A DNA stretch of 64,000 nucleotides from assembly GCA_016490735.1 (NCBI GenBank), contig JAEMWC010000035.1, forward strand, positions 766,001 to 830,000, in the 5' to 3' direction. Below, in pieces: positions 1 to 11,471 of the stretch. Position numbers and translations under genes: made by a program. Below the pieces are notes generated by a model. It was not told where the DNA came from, searched no databases, and was given only the letters and a program-made list of their open reading frames with translations. The stretch's first letter is position 1; every line of letters starts with the position of its first letter. The stretch is from Pachyseris speciosa. Its lineage: Eukaryota; Cnidaria; Anthozoa; Scleractinia; Pachyseridae.

Positions 1-1339
1 TTCATGAAGTTTCTTACATCTACTTCTTAGAACCATTTTGACTCATTGAAGTCCACTGCGCCCCCATGTGCCCCTGCAGATTTATGTCCCTTCCGCCGCC
101 TTTGACGTCATCAGTTTTAATGGTCAAGCATAGTTTTGTCCACTAACTTGTACAGAATAAAGAGATCTTTTAAACCATACCAGAGTGAGCATGATTTAGT
201 CAAGGGAGCCGGAGAAAAAGGCAAAAAACCAAGCAACATGAATGCAAAATTAAAAACCTGCCTCCACCACCCACTTACCTTTCCTTTCATCAAATCCTAG
301 GATCCTAAACGCTTTTCCAAAACCTTTTCCCACCAAAACAAAGCCAATTCAATACCCAGTATCACGTTCACAAAAATATGGATCTAATTCTGTACCAGTC
401 TGATTTTCTAAGGTTTAATTCATGAAGGCAACCAAGACATTAATTGATATGTACATGTCAAGCCCGGTTCATATGTTGCATTTCTGCCGTGCCAAATTCA
501 ATTCAATCAAGTGTGGAAGAAATGCTACTGTTGATTCATACGTCGCACTTGTGCCACACTTAATTCATACTACAAATTATACTTCTGATTGTGCTTCCTT
601 TGTGTCTCGAGAAAATGCAGCAAAAGTTTACTGATCCTGCCTAAGGCTGGTATGAAATGTATGGATTAGATTTGACATGGCTGAAATTTGATGTTTGAAT
701 TGGTGCCACATTTCTGCCGGATAATGCCACAAGGCTAGTAGAATGTGTGGCAGAAATTCAGCAGCTGAATCAGATGTCAAATTTCTGTCTAATTTAATTA
801 GTTCAATTGAATTTGACACAACAAATCAGGGTTCTCCTTTTTGGCCAGCGACCGGCAACTTTCACTGCCTGTGAATGGCCCAGTCGCCGGCAGGTGCACG
901 CCAAAGAATCACTGTTGTTCAGTAATAATTTTCACTGGTGCACCCCTAATCTCTGCCTGCTTAGCTCAAGTCGACTGCAGCTTCATTTGAAAAGGAAAAC
1001 CCTGCAAATGCAAAGTATGAACCAGGCCTAATACACAACCTGCACCATTCACTACTCTCAGGAGAGAGATTGCAGCAGGGCTTTCCTCTAGCAGTGTCTG
1101 GTAACCCCTGGTAACTTACTTTAATTTGCCTTTGGGCAACAAGGAAATTTCAAAGGTACGGGGCGAGCCAACTTTACCTACATTTCCTTACAAAACTTGG
1201 CGAACCATTTACATGAGAAACAAAAGGTTGGCTTGGCTAGAAGGGTGACACACCTAGCCGGGTCACCCTCTTTTGATGGTAGGGTCACCCTCCTAGCCGA
1301 GCCAACTTTTCTCCATATAAACACTCGCCCAACCGGGTC
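1..1339. other. No recognised gene; probable CENP-F intron, with old repeat at 1060-1339
   Basis: No conserved exon or domain is visible here on either strand. Short open frames in this stretch show no recognisable motif. From about 1060 the sequence carries repeated GGGTGACC/GGGTCACC and AGCCGAGCCAAC motifs that recur after the LINE at 4594-4715, so the LINE landed inside an older repeat. Because the CENP-F-like gene reads leftwards from 5716, this stretch is probably part of its intron. Confidence 0.5.
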
Positions 1340-1353
1340 AACTTGGTCAAGGC

Positions 1354-4300
1354 TCCATATTGAGAGCTAAAATTAAATGGCACAATGAAGGAGAAAAAAA
1401 TACGAAATATTTCCTTAACCTAGAAAAGAGGCACTATAAGCAAGGTACTATAAGCCAACTTAAAGTGGACAAAAATAACTTTATCACATCGGATCAGGAA
1501 ATTTTAGCAGAAGGTGAATCCTTTTTCGTAAATCTATATACTGTACATCCAACAGAAATGTATACAATTTAATCAACAGATATGATTTCTTTAAACATGA
1601 AAACGACACCGTCCTGAATGACGAGCAACGGAACAATTGCGAAGGCCTTTTAACAGAAAGAGAATGCCTTGCAGCCCTGAAAACCATGGAACTGGGAAAA
1701 ACCCCGGGATCCGATGGGCTACCTGCAGAATTTTATAGAGTCTTTTGGACAAATATATCAAACTTGTTGATTAAGGCTCTTAATTACGCGCAAGAAACGA
1801 GTCAGCTTTCCATCACACAAAGAAGAGGGGTAATCAAACTCATTCCTAAGAAAGATGCTGAGCCATATCTCATTAAAAACTGGAGACCCCTTACTCTTCT
1901 CAACTGCGACTACAAAATTGCAGCAAAGGCTGTGGCCAACAGGCTGAAAAAGGTTCTCCCCGATCTCATCAGTTGTGATCAAACTGGCTTTATGAAAGGC
2001 AGGTTTATAGGTGAAAACATTCGATTAATAGACTATGTTATTCGTTTTACCAAAGAAAGAAACATCCCAGGGTTATTATTATTTCTCGATTTCGAGAAAG
2101 CTTTTGACACGATCGAATGGCCTTTTATCATAAAATCTCTTCAATACTTCGGTTTCGGCCCAAGCGTTGTAAACTGGGTCAAAATGCTTTTACAGCAACA
2201 TAGAGAGCTGCTTTTTAAACAACGGATGGACAAGCAACTTCTTTAAAATTGAAAGAGGAGTCAGGCAGGGGTGCCCTTTGTCTCCATATCTATTTGTCCT
2301 TTCAGTTGAAGTGTTAGCCAAGGCTTTTAAAAGGAACAGCAATATCAAAGGAATACATGTTGACCAAGAGGAAATCAAAATAAGCCAATATGCAGACGAT
2401 ACAACCTTAATATTAAATGGTTCACAGACGTCGCTCTCAGCTGCTCTTAACACACTCGACGATTTTGGGGAAGCATCGGGTCTCAAACTAAACAGTAAGA
2501 AAACGGAAGCAATTTGGATCGGAACAAATAGTGGAAAAAAAGAAATCCTTCTGCCAGAAAGAAATTTCAGATGGCAAACAAACAAAGTAAAAGCTTTAGG
2601 AGTATGGTTTACGACAGACCCGGAAAACACTGTACTTTTAAACTATAAGGAAAAACTTGAAAAAATTAGAAATACTCTAAGTAACTGGAAATACCGCAGA
2701 TTAACCTTAAGTGGGAAGATCACAGTCTTAAAAACCCTAGTAGCTTCCCAAATTGTGTACGTCTTGGCACCTTTGTGCACAAACAAAAAAATAATTAGCG
2801 AGATTAACAAGCTCTTTTATTTGTTTCTTTGGAACGGAAAGGGCAATAAAATAAAGCGAGATATTATGATCAACAATTACCCAGCAGGTGGCCTTAAAAT
2901 GATTGACATTTTGTCTTTCAATAAAGCACTAAAAGCCACTTGGATAAAGAAGTACTTGGACACAGGCAATCAAGGTACATGGAAACTTTTTTTCGATCTT
3001 GAACTAAAAAAGTTTGAGTGTACCCTACCTTTCACAAGCAATCTTAATAAGATAGACACAGCTAATATCTTCAGAACGCAAGACAGTTTCTTAAAGGAAA
3101 TTCTCTTAATCTGGTCAGAAATCAATTTTGAAGAGATAACATCGGAAAGCCAGCTTACAGAACAAAGCGTATGGTACAACTCACTTATAAGGATCAACGA
3201 CAGCCCTATTTTCTTTAAAGAATGGTATCGTAAAGGCATTACAAAAGTCAAGCACTTAAGGAACAGAGAAGGAAAATTCCTCACTCTACCAGAATTTTTA
3301 AACAAATACAACATCAAGGTCCAACCCTTAGTATACTATGGAATAATTTCCGCACTTAAAACGTTATGTAACACATCCAACCAAGGAGACCTCACAAACG
3401 AAGGCAATGGATACGAAAGTTATTCGACAAAACTAATTAAAGCCCAAAAAGCAAGCAGGCTGGTGTATGACAAATTAATTACAAAGAAAGTGCCGCTCCT
3501 ATTACAAGTCAGCAAAAATGGATCGAAGGCTGCAACCTAGGTCAAAACGAAATAAAGTGGGGCTCGACCTACCAACTAGCCCATAAAATCACAAAAAGCA
3601 CAAAACTGAGGGAATTTCAGTTCAAACTTTTGCACAGAAGAATTCCAACAAATGCTTTCTTGACTAAGATAAGGATAAAAGAAAACCCCAACTGCTCCTT
3701 TTGTAAAAAAGAACCAGAAAAACTCGTACACCTTTTTTGGTCCTGCACAAAAACGGCACTCTTCTGGGAGAGCATCATAGCGCGATTAAAACTCTGCCAA
3801 ATTATTCCTGATAGTTACTCTGCAGACATGACTGTTTTATTAGGCCTAAGATCAGACTCCTCTAAACTTCAACGCCAGATCAATTTTTGTTTCCTTATTG
3901 CCAGGCACTATATCTGGCTCTGCAAAACAAAAGAATCTATACCTCTATTGCAAGGTTTTCTCAAATACCTAAAGACAATGTACAACATACAAGTACAAGC
4001 AGAAGGAAACAACCTTCTACCCAAACAATGGTCATTCCTACACGATACCACTTAGAAACTGTCGTTTTTAAATATAGCGCTATCCCCAACGCCCCTGATA
4101 TTCTCTGTCCTTCATCTGTTAGCTTATACTGCCTCAGTAACGCCATGGCAAATTACCTTGCAAACAAGTTTCTTCTGATGCAAATATGTACTCAAAGCAT
4201 AAGAAACTTAAGAATGTACTAATTACTGTTTCTTTTACTTATTTAGTGTTCAATGTTTTTTTTTCTTATATATATTTTATATTATGTAAGTATTCATTTA

Positions 4301-4580
4301 TTTACTCAGCTATTTAATATGTATTGCCAGTAAGTGTATCTTAATATGTCTTGTACTGAAGTTTAACATTAAAGTGCGTTTTTGCTCACTGTGAAAAAAA
4401 AAAAAAACTTGCAGCAAAACTCTGTAGTCATTAGCTCATGATTGATATGTCAACTAAAAGTAGCGGTTAAGTCACTATCCCAACAGCTATCACACCCAGC
4501 GTTACAGAGAAGGATAATGGCTGCTAAAAACACTTCGAATAAATACAAAACAAAAAAAAAACAAAAAAAAACAAAAAAAA
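1354..4580 (+). mobile_element. 5'-truncated L1/Tx1-like LINE with 3' transduction and target-site duplication
   Basis: The insertion is bounded by an exact 13-14 bp direct repeat (acttggtcaaggc) at 1340-1353 and 4580-4593. It starts inside the segment before the reverse transcriptase, so the 5' end and the endonuclease domain are missing, as is usual for target-primed integration. The LINE body ends at an A-tract (4394-4407) about 20 bp after ATTAAA at 4368-4373. It is followed by about 140 bp of unrelated sequence, an AATAAA at 4539-4544, and a second A-rich tail up to 4580 that directly abuts the target-site duplication. This is the layout of a 3' transduction by read-through of the weak first poly(A) signal. 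Confidence 0.9.
1360..4055 (+). pseudogene. Degenerate LINE reverse transcriptase ORF, frameshifted three times
   Basis: Four open pieces (1360-1572, 1686-2246, 2278-3540, 3630-4055) read as one L1/Tx1-group polyprotein. The first gives the pre-RT motif KWHNEGEKNTKYF. The second has KTPGSDGLPAEFY, NWRPLTLLN, DQTGFMKGRF and the catalytic block FLDFEKAFD. The third has RQGCPLSPYLF and the catalytic YADD. The last has a CSFC...H..WSC zinc-knuckle-like motif. The frame changes near 1570, near 2188 and near 3505, so no intact protein can be made. The upstream endonuclease is absent because the copy is 5'-truncated. It was an L1-type retrotransposon protein and is now dead. Confidence 0.92.
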
Positions 4581-4593
4581 ACTTGGTCAAGGC

Positions 4594-5232
4594 GAGACAA
4601 TCAGAGCATGCGCGAGTGCTATTGACTCGGGCAAGCGGGTCAATTTTTCCTCCTATAATCGCTGACTCAGCTGGGAGGGTGACACTTTTACCTAGGACAA
4701 CTTTTCTGCATTAGAGTGCAGTCTTGCAACATGCTACAGGCTAACAAAGCTAGTAAACTGAATTCAGTTTTTATGCAAATCTTGTTTACACAAGTTGAAT
4801 TTTAAATCGAAGAGAAATCTTAATGAACTAAGGTATGTGTTCCCCATAATTTGAAAACCAACATTTTGTGATCACAAATAACATTGCATTTTATCGGATT
4901 ATATATTATAACAACGATTTGGAATTAATGGGTCATGGGCTCTTTTCCTCTGTGACATACCACGCTATACGTTTTAAAGATGACAATCGATGCCAAGCAT
5001 AATTTGAAGATGAAGAAAAGCTACATGCAGATATGTTGAATTATGATATGGCGGGAATTCGTGCAACAAGATAACTTTAATTAAGATCAAGAAACACAGG
5101 AAAGTCTCATAAAACGAAAAGTTACCTACCAAAATAGACAAAAACTTTCTTGCACAACAACCGTACAGCTGCATTGAGGGTAAAATTAAACCTAAACAAA
5201 TTCGATCGACTGATCTTTTGTTCGAAGCTTAC
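4594..5232. other. Intronic sequence, no exon recognised
   Basis: This lies between the LINE target site and the splice donor of the CENP-F-like exon. The first 120 bp continue the repeat interrupted by the LINE. I see no further conserved exon on the minus strand. Confidence 0.5.
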
Positions 5233-5716
5233 CTGAGAGTTGTCTTTGAAGCAGATTGTTGGCTTCCCTAGCTTTGTTGAAATCTGCATTCTGCTTTTCC
5301 AACTTTGACACAATCTGGTTATGATCGTACTGTAAATGATCCAACTCGTTCTTTAACTGAACTCCTTTGGCAGTCTCGCTGTCCAGTTGTTGCTGACATC
5401 GCGCAAATTTCCCTTCGAGGCAGCGGACCTGCCCTTCTTTGGCATTCAAGTCGTGCAGAATTTTCTCTCGATTTCGCTCTAATTCTTGCAGCGATTCACT
5501 CAACGAATGGTTCTCTTTCTTCGCCAAAGAAGCGTTCGCTTTTTCCTCCTCGGTCAACTTCTTCTGCTTCGCTAGAGCGGCTTGCAAACTGTCCAGTTGG
5601 AACTGCTTTTGTTTGCTGTCCTTCTGCAAAGATTCATAACGTTGCTCGAGATCGTAGACTTTGTTGAGAGCATTTGCGGATAGCTCCTGCTTCCATTCCT
5701 CTTTCGCCCAGCTCAT
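5233..5716 (-). CDS. CENPF: CENP-F (mitosin)-like protein, first coding exon only
   Basis: CENP-F is a very long coiled-coil kinetochore and microtubule-binding protein of G2/M cells. The exon starts at ATG 5716 and encodes 161 residues plus one base. It ends at a good donor (CTCAG then gtaagc, intron from 5232). The N terminus begins MSWAKEEWKQEL and continues with a run QKQFQLDSLQAALAKQKK, which closely follows the conserved start of vertebrate CENP-F. The whole exon is heptad-rich, charged coiled coil (E, K, Q, L) with no membrane segment. The remaining exons must lie beyond position 1, since nothing CENP-F-like was found between 1 and 5232. The open frame runs on past the donor to 5192, but those residues are intronic. 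The alternative is another coiled-coil protein; the MSWA-EEW start argues against that. Confidence 0.85.
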
Positions 5717-5940
5717 TTTCTACGACAACAACCTAACTTCACTGACAAATCGAAGAATATTCACAGCATCGCACATCGAAGTTGAAAATCCCGCCACAAA
5801 TTCGACACCTTGAACTACAAGACCACGTTCTTCTGTGGCTCTTCCTGACACATTGAATGAATGGCAGTTGAAAGAAACCGTCGCCGTTCACATCTGTGAT
5901 TGGTCAGTTGCATGAAAAGGGGGAAATTTGAAGTGAGGCA
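5717..5940 (-). promoter_or_regulatory. Putative cell-cycle promoter of the CENP-F-like gene
   Basis: Directly upstream of the ATG is an E2F-like core (atcccgcc, 5788-5795). An inverted CCAAT box (ATTGG, 5899-5903) lies about 185 bp upstream, and a TTTGAA hexamer resembling a CHR element is at 5927-5932. CCAAT, E2F and CHR motifs are typical of G2/M genes. The motifs are seen; their use is inferred. Confidence 0.4.
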
Positions 5941-6120
5941 GGCCCTTGCTAGGACCCAGTCTCTTGTCAAACTGTTTTATGAAGGAATGTCAAGCAATTT
6001 GACACAAAAATAAACCAATGAGAAAGAAAAAATAATAGAAAAATCAAAACGTGCTTTCATTAAGTCGTCCCTACGAAGAAGATATCGCGAAAATCAAAGG
6101 CTTTTGAGGGTCACAGTTCT

Positions 6121-6121
<1 letters not shown>

Positions 6122-6158
<37 letters not shown>

Positions 6159-6178
6159 TAATAATAATTTTTTTTTAC
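6122..6178. repeat. (TAA)n microsatellite
   Basis: AT-rich trinucleotide run followed by a T-tract. It coincides with the 3' tail of the adjacent minus-strand LINE fragment, so it probably grew from that tail. Confidence 0.85.
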
Positions 6179-7196
6179 AATAATAATAAGCTTTATTTAA
6201 CAATTCATCCAATATTTACAAAATAATAAATAATTACAAAATTCTTAAGTTACAAACTATGGGGAAACTGTATTTAACGATTTTTATTTTAAAAAATGGT
6301 TCAAAAATGTGTCAAAAAAACTAGGTTAAAAAAAACTTAGAAAGGTTTCGGATAAAATTCGATAAACGCTTTCAAATTCTGCACTTCATATTAAAAAGTG
6401 TTCATGCATGATACTTTTTGAAAACGTTGTTAATATATGCAAAAATTGCACGTCATATAAAAACATTATGATTAAGATGAAATGTGTCCCTTTGTTTCTT
6501 GGACAGTAAACAACACTAAACAACGTCAATGGCTCCTTCGGCAGCTGCGATTTCAATATCACAATTGTTGTAGTCAAACGCAGTGCGGCACTTCACCCGC
6601 GATCCTCGAAGACAAACCAGGGCCGAACGAAAGAGTGCAAAGCATGTCCTTGCTCGAATCCAGGAAATTGTTTGTGAGTATTGTTCTCCTTTCTTGGCGG
6701 CTATCAGCTCAGCCAGTCGACTATGGTATCTTATGCATTCCTTCCCCATCCCTCCAATAGTTGTAAATACAAGCGGCGTGAACGAGCCATGCTCAACATC
6801 CAACACTCTCCTCGAGTACAACCGCTTCTTGTCGTTTTCATGGATGTGATAGATCTGCTGCGGCTCCTGGTCCCTGTAAGACTCGGCATCAGGGTGGCAA
6901 ACCCTCACATCAAAGAATGCCGAGCTCTGGGGATCCCAGAAGCCACGCGCCCGAATATCCAATCTTGCGTCTTGTGCTCTATTGGACCCTCTACTGAGCT
7001 GTTCTTCAGTGATGTCTTGGAGAACTGGCTCGACCTCGACGTCATTACACACAATACTCAAGAGATCGGCCTCGAGGTCTCTCAACTCGTTATGACGTTG
7101 GATTACGAAACCCCCTCGTTTGCAAATCATTGCGTGATCTACTGTGAAGTTTTCTCCACACGCACATACTGATGGAATGTCATCGAACGATGATAA
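6170..7196 (-). mobile_element. 3' fragment of a non-LTR retrotransposon with C-terminal nuclease-like domain
   Basis: The coding part runs from about 7196 down to 6516. It begins in a [15 protein letters not shown] cysteine/histidine motif that extends the frame upstream of the first methionine at 7130. It continues through LDIRARGFW and AFFDVRV, a spacing of acidic residues like restriction-like (PD-(D/E)XK) endonuclease domains of LINE proteins, and ends with a run of small acidic residues. After the stop there are about 340 bp of AT-rich 3' UTR ending in a T-rich, (TAA)n tail. The reverse transcriptase half is missing (5' truncation at an AT repeat near 7196). The frame itself is open over about 227 codons. 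Confidence 0.75.
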
Positions 7197-7199
7197 TCG

Positions 7200-7262
7200 A
7201 ATGATGATAATAATAGTAATAATAATAATTAATAATAATAATAATAATAGTAATAATAATAA
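7200..7262. repeat. (ATA/TAA)n microsatellite
   Basis: Imperfect trinucleotide run between the LINE fragment and a degenerate Mutator-like MITE. Confidence 0.85.
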
Positions 7263-7295
7263 ATATTTTTAAAGCGCTCAATCCGTAAAGCTCTA

Positions 7296-7358
7296 CAGCC
7301 TCCAACGCAGACGTCTTCGGGAAGGAACGCGTGACGAGCCCAAAGAGCGTCTGCGTAG
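7296..7358. mobile_element. Degenerate remnant of TAGCCTCC-type (Mutator-like) MITE
   Basis: The sequence cagcctccaacgcagacgtc is followed shortly by its inverted partner (gcgtgacgag, then gcgtctgcgt). It matches the terminal repeats of the larger elements at 60550-61825 and 49075-49397, but only the two ends remain and the right border is worn. Confidence 0.65.
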
Positions 7359-7367
7359 GTTTAAAAT

Positions 7368-7814
7368 CAGGGGAACCCAACGAGCAAAATCAACCAAAAG
7401 CTATAGAAAGGCATTTTTGGGTGCCTTATGGTGTTTGAAGTCTGTTTTAAGTGATGTTTTCATTAGCTAGAAGAAATTCATCTGTTCGGATTCCCTAGCT
7501 GAAATTTTAATTGCCCGAACATGTTAGGGAACAAAATCTTCCTTTGAGAAAATGCAAGCTGAAATGAACTTTCCACGAACTTTCTAGAGAACTATTTTCT
7601 TTCCGAAAATGCTAGCTGACCTTTTTGACTGTCAAAAACAGCAATTACGACCTTTTCGAAAACTTCAGGGGCTATGATTTCCCAATTTCGAATCTTTTAG
7701 GTCACGTTTTAGTTACGAAAATCCGAGTGCACTCTTTAATCGACGCCGAAAGTGCAAGGCGAATCACCCTCCACCGAACAGATATCTACCGAAACTTATC
7801 GTTGGGTGCCCCTG
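7368..7814. mobile_element. Non-autonomous DNA transposon, CAGGGG termini, TAAAAT duplication
   Basis: The ends are inverted repeats (caggggaacccaacg on the left, cgttgggtgcccctg on the right, one mismatch). They are flanked on both sides by taaaat (7362-7367 and 7815-7820). Most of its body recurs in inverted orientation at about 43310-43660. No transposase is visible. The CAGGGG start resembles hAT elements, but the duplication seen is 6 rather than 8 bp, so the superfamily is uncertain. Confidence 0.7.
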
Positions 7815-7989
7815 TAAAATGGGAAAGGTAAATTGCGAACAATCTCGCAATCCCTCGTGCAACACTCTTGATCCCTGAAAGTGAGCAATTGAGATACAAC
7901 GTCGTTCCCAGGGCTTTTCCTTTGGAAACTGGGATGCGGCGCGTCGTGTCCTGTCGTGCCTTATTTTCCTGAGAATAAGCCCTTGGAAC

Positions 7990-8270
7990 AAAGTTGACGG
8001 AAGACAGCGATAACGATGACGATGACGATGACAACGATATTGATGACGATTTTCTAAGAGTTTCTTTGTGAACGGCAGAAAAAGATTACAGGACAACAAT
8101 TAATGACAGTGTCTTACAGTGACAGAAAAACCCTCATACTACAAAAAGATTGGGTTGCACAGGTGGTATTTAAAACAAATGAAAACTTGGGGAAAGCTTT
8201 GGGAACGAGTTTGGCTGGTGATAATGATGATGACGATGATGATTTTGGTGGGGATTGTGACGATAGTGGT
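7990..8270. repeat. GATGAC/GATGATG-rich low-complexity patches
   Basis: Short GAC/GAT repeats around 8010-8050 and 8220-8260, followed by a (TTTG)n run at 8300-8330. No gene is recognised between 7815 and 8640. Confidence 0.7.
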
Positions 8271-8639
8271 GGACTGAAAACATTGATCTGAAATCCTCGT
8301 TTTTTTGTTTTGTTTGTTTGTTTGTTTGTTTTTTCACTTTGTTACTTATTGATATTACACAGCATTAAAGTTACTTTGAAACAACCCGACTGTCGTGTCG
8401 GTGTGGCTATCATGTCAACATCAAAAGAAAAGGAAAACGTGTGGAAATAATCAACACCTTTAAATTTCTCCTACAACCAACAGACTGCACAAACTCGCGG
8501 CAAAAACAATTAAGCGAATCGCTTTAACAGAAGTCACGCAATCAAACAGAAACCAACTGCCTCATAGCACTAAAAATTAGAAGCTTGTATGATGAGGCTT
8601 GAAGTGACAAGAATACCTCACAAATTAATGTGTCGAGGA

Positions 8640-8960
8640 AAGCTGAAAGCCACTCAATGGCACTAAGGCCCCGTGGTAGCGGGTACTACTTCTTTGGGTC
8701 TGAGCATTAGCAGCCATGGACAACTGTTTCGGCCTGGTTAGGCCTCCACTGAACATGGCATAGCTAATACCCAGGCTCAAGCACAGACGAGTCTCCACAT
8801 GGCATAGTACGCTTGAAAATCTTAAAAACTCTGTCAGTTAATCTTAAAATGACTTTTAGTAAATTCAATGCTCACGATAAACTTATCTTTGAGTAAAACC
8901 TTTCAGTATCTATCAAGTACTTTTCTTATTTTGTACGTTTGAACGAGGTTGAACCCTGGA
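8640..8960. repeat. Dispersed repeat, related copy at about 45770-45970
   Basis: This stretch shares a motif series (accagtctccacat-like, followed by blocks rich in CTTAAAA and AGTAAA) with 45770-45970. The similarity is diverged. No coding frame or terminal repeat was found, so the class is unknown. Confidence 0.45.
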
Positions 8961-8996
8961 GTGCATGAGGTATTAAAGGAGTGAGAATGGGTACCC

Positions 8997-9121
8997 AGAT
9001 CTCACTTATTCTGCGATCAGGCGTTCTCTTTTTCTTTTGTACGAAGGAGGAAGAAAAGGGTACCTTTTCCTCTCTCCCCGGTACAACAGAAAAAGAGAAT
9101 GCCTGATCGCGGGTTAGATCT
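8997..9121. mobile_element. Foldback element
   Basis: Arms of about 40 bp beginning agatctcact are inverted around a short centre (left arm 8997-9041, right arm 9081-9121). The shared core includes gatcaggc...gcctgatc and a run of tctcttttt/aaaaagaga. No target-site duplication was identified. Confidence 0.7.
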
Positions 9122-9239
9122 CACTCAATATTATGGTGGGATATCGATCTGGGCAAGACATTAATAGAAGCTATGATGGGTGAACAACCTTGAAGTGATT
9201 GACATGAAGCAACTGGAGAACAGGTACAATGCAATTTAA

Positions 9240-9421
9240 GGGTGTGTTCCTTTAGGATGACTCAGATCAGGACCAATGATCCAAGATCACTCAGATCATG
9301 ATGCAATGAAGGAACTGAGGAATTCGTGCCCAGAGTGGATTCCTCGGTTCCGTTGATGCACCATGATCCGAGTGATACTGGATCATTTATCCTGATCTGG
9401 ATCATTCCAAAGGAACGCACC
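9240..9421. mobile_element. TTAA-flanked MITE (Kolobok or piggyBac type)
   Basis: Bounded by TTAA at 9236-9239 and 9422-9425. Inverted ends GGGTGTGTTCCTTTAGGAT and, on the right, the complement of GGTGCGTTCCTTTGGAAT. The interior holds many GATC/GATCA words and is partly palindromic. It is too short to code for a transposase. Confidence 0.75.
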
Positions 9422-9969
9422 TTAATATACTATAGCTTGATGTCTGGAGAGAAAAAATACTTGACATTGTTTGGTGTTGGCGCATTACCAAATGGTCGCT
9501 AGGATAACAACCGCTGACTAAGAAGTATTGTGACTTGGGAAGAGCACTAAAAAAAGCTTACAAAAGGAATCCAATTAAAATGTAATAAATTTATTTGCGG
9601 CAACAAAACCGCGTCAGTGTCTCAACTTACAAACAGTTATTCTTATAAAGAAAGACAGCCAAAATGTCTAGTTATGACTTATGTTCTATACAAAGCCTGA
9701 AAAATAATTCAAATCAACTTGTGTCGTCGCCAATTTTAGCACACTGGATGGTTATGTCAATGAAATATCCCAGAGAATAAATAGTTACAACTGCTAGAAT
9801 ATGCAAAAGAAAGCATTACAAAATTTAACCGATGTTCTAACAAAGTATAAAAGAAGGAAAATACATTATATATAAATTATAAAAGCGATTCTACAAAGAT
9901 ATTCTATTATTTAATTGTTTTTTAATCGCTCGTTGGACTACCCTCGGGTTCACGCTATTTTAAGTTCAA

Positions 9970-10090
9970 ATCACAGCCCTGTTTGAAGGTGCGGTTTTGA
10001 TGTAAAACTACGACAAAGGTGTCAGATAGCCTATTAGAAACATTTGTCGTAGTTTTACATCAAAACCGTACCTTCAAACAGGGCTGTGAT
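9970..10090. mobile_element. Foldback element with 48-bp arms
   Basis: Arms 9970-10017 and 10043-10090 are inverted copies with a single mismatch, around a 25-bp loop; the outer end is atcacagccctg. A single transcript would form a long hairpin. No clear target-site duplication. Confidence 0.85.
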
Positions 10091-10977
10091 TGGATCAATA
10101 AGAAAATTAACATTAATATCAATAATATTGGTTGAGACTTATCACAAAAAATACTTTCCTGTGGTGCTGATTGACTTACAAAGCGCAAAAAAGTTTGAAG
10201 CTCGAAAAAAAGTTCGAAAACCTGAATTGCCTTTTCATTCCAGCAAAAGATACGAAAGGATTCAATTTCTGTTGTGCAAGATTCAAGAAACTAGCACCGT
10301 AAGTAGTATGACGTATTAAACACTGCGCCATTCAGAAGGGCTCATATGAACTACCACTGATAGAAAACTATAAAGATACTCAGTTGAAGCGTGCAACGCA
10401 AATTCTCCCTAAACTAGGACTCTTGCCGTTTGTTGCGTCCACAATTTCCATAAGAATCGCTTGTAAGCGTAACTACCCTTGTAATCGGGACGCCACAGCA
10501 AAAAAGATGCACGAAAGACGAGATGAATTTTTCGCGACAAAGTACGGGTTTGCCTTGTCATACGTGCAAAGTGCCTGCACGTGCGGCGGCGTTATTGCCA
10601 AAAAGGAAGAAAATCGTGCATGTACCCATGGCGTTAATAATCAGAATGCGAGGACGGATTCCAAGAAACCAACAGAAGTTTACTCACTGCAGCAAGTTGT
10701 TGGTGTCCTCGGAAAAGTTGATCCCAGAATTCCAATGAACCCTTAAGATTCCAATTCTTATACAAAATATATATATATACCTTCTGATAATATTTACAGG
10801 AAAGAGGAACAATGTTATTGGATAAAGTTTGTCCTACAATTTAATTAAATTACAATAGTATTATTCACGCCAATGAAAAACAAAATTTCGTCTTAACAAG
10901 GAAATAGATTGAAATAAACAACAGGAGACCAAAGATGGGAAGTTTTTCCCCTCGAAGTACAACTCAGATCTCTAGAA
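10091..10977. other. Intergenic, nothing recognised
   Basis: An open frame of 120 codons on the plus strand (10384-10746) has no recognisable motif. I do not call it a gene. Confidence 0.4.
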
Positions 10978-10979
10978 TA

Positions 10980-11261
10980 GAGCGCTTTTCAATTGAGTGT
11001 CGTAAAACCAAAACCAAAGCAATTACTCCAGCCAATCACAACAGAAGTAAGCAGTGCAATGAGCCAATCAGAATACGAAGCAATTACATGCAGCCGGCGT
11101 AAAGCGCGGGAAAATACGCGCGTGCAAGTCACGATTGGTTTTGGTTTTGCTTCTCATTGGTTGAAAAACTGGCGCGAGTTTTCCTGGCCAATCACAGAGC
11201 GAAGCAATGCAAAACCAAAGCAAAATCATAATTAGTTTCGACACTCAATTGAAAACCGCTC
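10980..11261. mobile_element. MITE family A (CAATTGAGTGTCG ends), copy 1
   Basis: Inverted ends GAGCGCTTTTCAATTGAGTG and CACTCAATTGAAAACCGCTC, flanked by TA on both sides (10978-10979, 11262-11263), as in Tc1/mariner-type insertions. The interior is rich in ATTGGT/ACCAAT and AACCAAAACC words. Related copies are at 15351-15629, 48440-48685 and 53893-54032. Confidence 0.85.
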
Positions 11262-11471
11262 TAAGGGTTTTTCAATCAATTTAAGTACTAAAACTTGGCG
11301 AAACGAACACTGGAAAATCACTCAAACGGTAGCGCATGTCTCTTTGAGGTACACCTTAAAACACAATTTTAGGTAATAATTATAGTTTATCTGAATGCAG
11401 ATTGCAGTGATCTGGTTCCAACGCGATTCAGCCATCCTTCATTCCAGTGTTCCACAAAAAGCATCCTTTCA

